Shown here one piece after another: positions 62,515 through 64,000 of a stretch of DNA of 64,000 bases (position 1 is its first letter; each line of letters opens with the position of its first letter). A model generated the notes under the pieces. That model was not told the origin of the DNA and searched no databases. It saw only the letters and a list, made by a program, of their open reading frames with translations. The DNA comes from Haliclystus octoradiatus. Taxonomy: Eukaryota; Cnidaria; Staurozoa; Stauromedusae; Haliclystidae. A program made the translations under genes and the position numbers. The stretch covers positions 30,022,445 to 30,086,444 of the forward strand of contig OU744446.1 in assembly GCA_916610825.1 (NCBI GenBank), written 5' to 3'.

Positions 62515-64000
62515 ATTTTAACCGCTCGCGGCAGGCTCTACGGCATGCAATCTGAGAAAAATTCCCTCTGTTGCTTTTAAAAAACTCTAAATTTCACAAA
62601 AATCACAATAAGAGGTAAATAATATTCATATCCATTAGTAGGATTGATTTTCAATGTAATATTTACGAAGTATGATATATATTGAATTGTATTAATTTTA
62701 TTCTCATTTTCTTCAGATTTTAACCGCTCGCGGCAGGCTCTACGGCATGTCATCTGAGAAAAATTCCCTCTGTTCCTTTGAATCAACTCTAAATTGAACA
62801 AATTTTACAATAAGAGGTAAATAATATTCATATACATTACTTGGATTGATTTTGAATGTAATACGGCATGTCATCTGAGAAAAATTCCCTCTGTTCCTTT
62901 GAATCAACTCTAAATTGAACAAATTTCACAATAAGAGGTAAATAATATTCATATCCATTACTTGGATTGATTTTGAATGTAATATTTACGAAGTATGATT
63001 TCTATTGAATTTTACTAATTTTATTCTCATTTTCTTCAGATTTTAACCGCTCGCGGCAGGCTCTACGGCATGTCATCTGAGAAAAATTCCCTCTGTTCCT
63101 TTGAATCAACTCTAAATTGAACAAATTTCACAATAAGAGGTAAATAATATTCATATCCATTACTTGGATTGATTTTGAATGTAATATTTACGAAGTATGA
63201 TTTCTATTGAATTTTACTAATTTTATTCTCATTTTCTTCAGATTTTAACCGCTCGCGGCAGGCTCTACGGCATGTCATCTGAGAAAAATTCCCTCTGTTC
63301 CTTTGAATCAACTCTAAATTGAACAAGTTTCACAATAAGAGGTAAATAATATTCATATCCATTACTTGGATTGATTTTGAATGTAATATTTACGAAGTAT
63401 GATTTCTATTGAATTTTACTAATTTTATTCTCATTTTCTTCAGATTTTAACCGCTCGCGGCAGGCTCTACGGCATGTCATCTGAGAAAAATTCCCTCTGT
63501 TCCTTTGAATCAACTCTAAATTGAACAAATTTCACAATAAGAGGTAAATAATATTCATATCCATTACTTGGATTGATTTTCAATGTAATATTTACGAAGT
63601 ATGATCTCTATTGAATTTTACTAATTTTATTCTCATTTTCTTCAGATTTTAACCATTCGCGGCAGGCTCTACGGCATGTCATCTGAGAAAATTCCCTCTG
63701 TTCCTTTGAATCATCTCTAAATTGAACAAATTTTACAATAAGAGGTAAACAATATTCATATACATTACTTGGATTGATTTTCAATGTAATATTTACGAAG
63801 TATGATTTCTATTGAATTTTACTAATTTTATTCTCATTTTCTTCAGATTTTAACCGCTCGCGGCAGGCTCTACAGCATGTGATCTGAGAGAAGTTCCCTC
63901 TGTTGCTTTGAATCAACTCTAAATTGAACAAATTTTACAATAAGAGGTAAATAATATTCATATACATTACTTGGATTTATTTTGAATGTAATAATTACGA
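62515..64000. repeat. 202-bp tandem array with exon-like borders, runs off the window
   Basis: Units start at 62515, 62717, 63040, 63242, 63444, 63646 and 63847; a shortened unit lies near 62863. Each full unit starts just after TTTTCTTCAG, holds about 100 nt beginning ATTTTAACCGCTCGCGGCAG, ends at AAGAG|GTAAAT, and has an AT-rich remainder. The preceding 62313-62514 is a diverged relative. In the frame entered in phase 1 each unit has an early stop, so it is at most a terminal exon. Confidence 0.9.

Overview
The window is AT-rich eukaryotic DNA: short exons with GT/AG introns, microsatellites, satellites and several transposon families. Gene content (cytosolic 5'-nucleotidase III, a gremlin-like BMP antagonist, a PAN plus fibrinogen-domain gene, a small Ig-superfamily protein) points to an invertebrate animal. 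The style of the fibrinogen and Ig exons, the compact genes and the marine-type MITEs suggest an invertebrate deuterostome such as a tunicate, but nothing here proves the species. Exon models were assembled by hand from splice signals, phase continuity and protein similarity recognised by eye. No search or alignment was run.

Layout. (1) 366-16544, + strand: the 3' seven exons of an NT5C3-type cytosolic 5'-nucleotidase; its first exons lie before the window. Its introns hold a 1.0 kb pure (TTA)n tract that runs into a splice acceptor, a tRNA-derived SINE, a 5.2 kb array of about 52 copies of a 100/101-bp repeat, a foldback element and a MITE. (2) 16545-20450: no gene; one 782-bp PIF/Harbinger-like element. 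(3) 20590-26944, + strand: an 11-exon gene for a 497-residue acidic, Ser-rich protein that I do not recognise, with a TATA box upstream. (4) 27219-27468: a clean hAT-type MITE. (5) 30597-31139, - strand: a single-exon gremlin/DAN-type secreted cystine-knot protein. (6) 31140-40600: almost gene-free, with MITE, LINE and SINE remains. (7) 40620-42850, + strand: a PAN/apple plus fibrinogen-domain gene whose last exon carries several disabling lesions. (8) 43398-43781: a 48-bp minisatellite. (9) 45771-50648, + strand: a two-Ig-domain secreted protein, with a possible 57-nt cassette exon. (10) 52152-61591: a complete 9.44 kb CACTA/EnSpm DNA transposon with matching terminal inverted repeats, an intact 859-residue TNP2-like transposase, and an intact 11-exon partner gene of the family often annotated as SAMD3-like. 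(11) 62313-64000: a 202-bp tandem array in which most units keep splice-site-like borders; it runs off the end of the window.

The host genes are not an operon or pathway; they are neighbours. The coherent multi-gene system is the CACTA element, where a DNA-binding/catalytic protein and a second, spliced protein are enclosed by the same terminal repeats. Both reading frames are open, so the copy may be young or still active.
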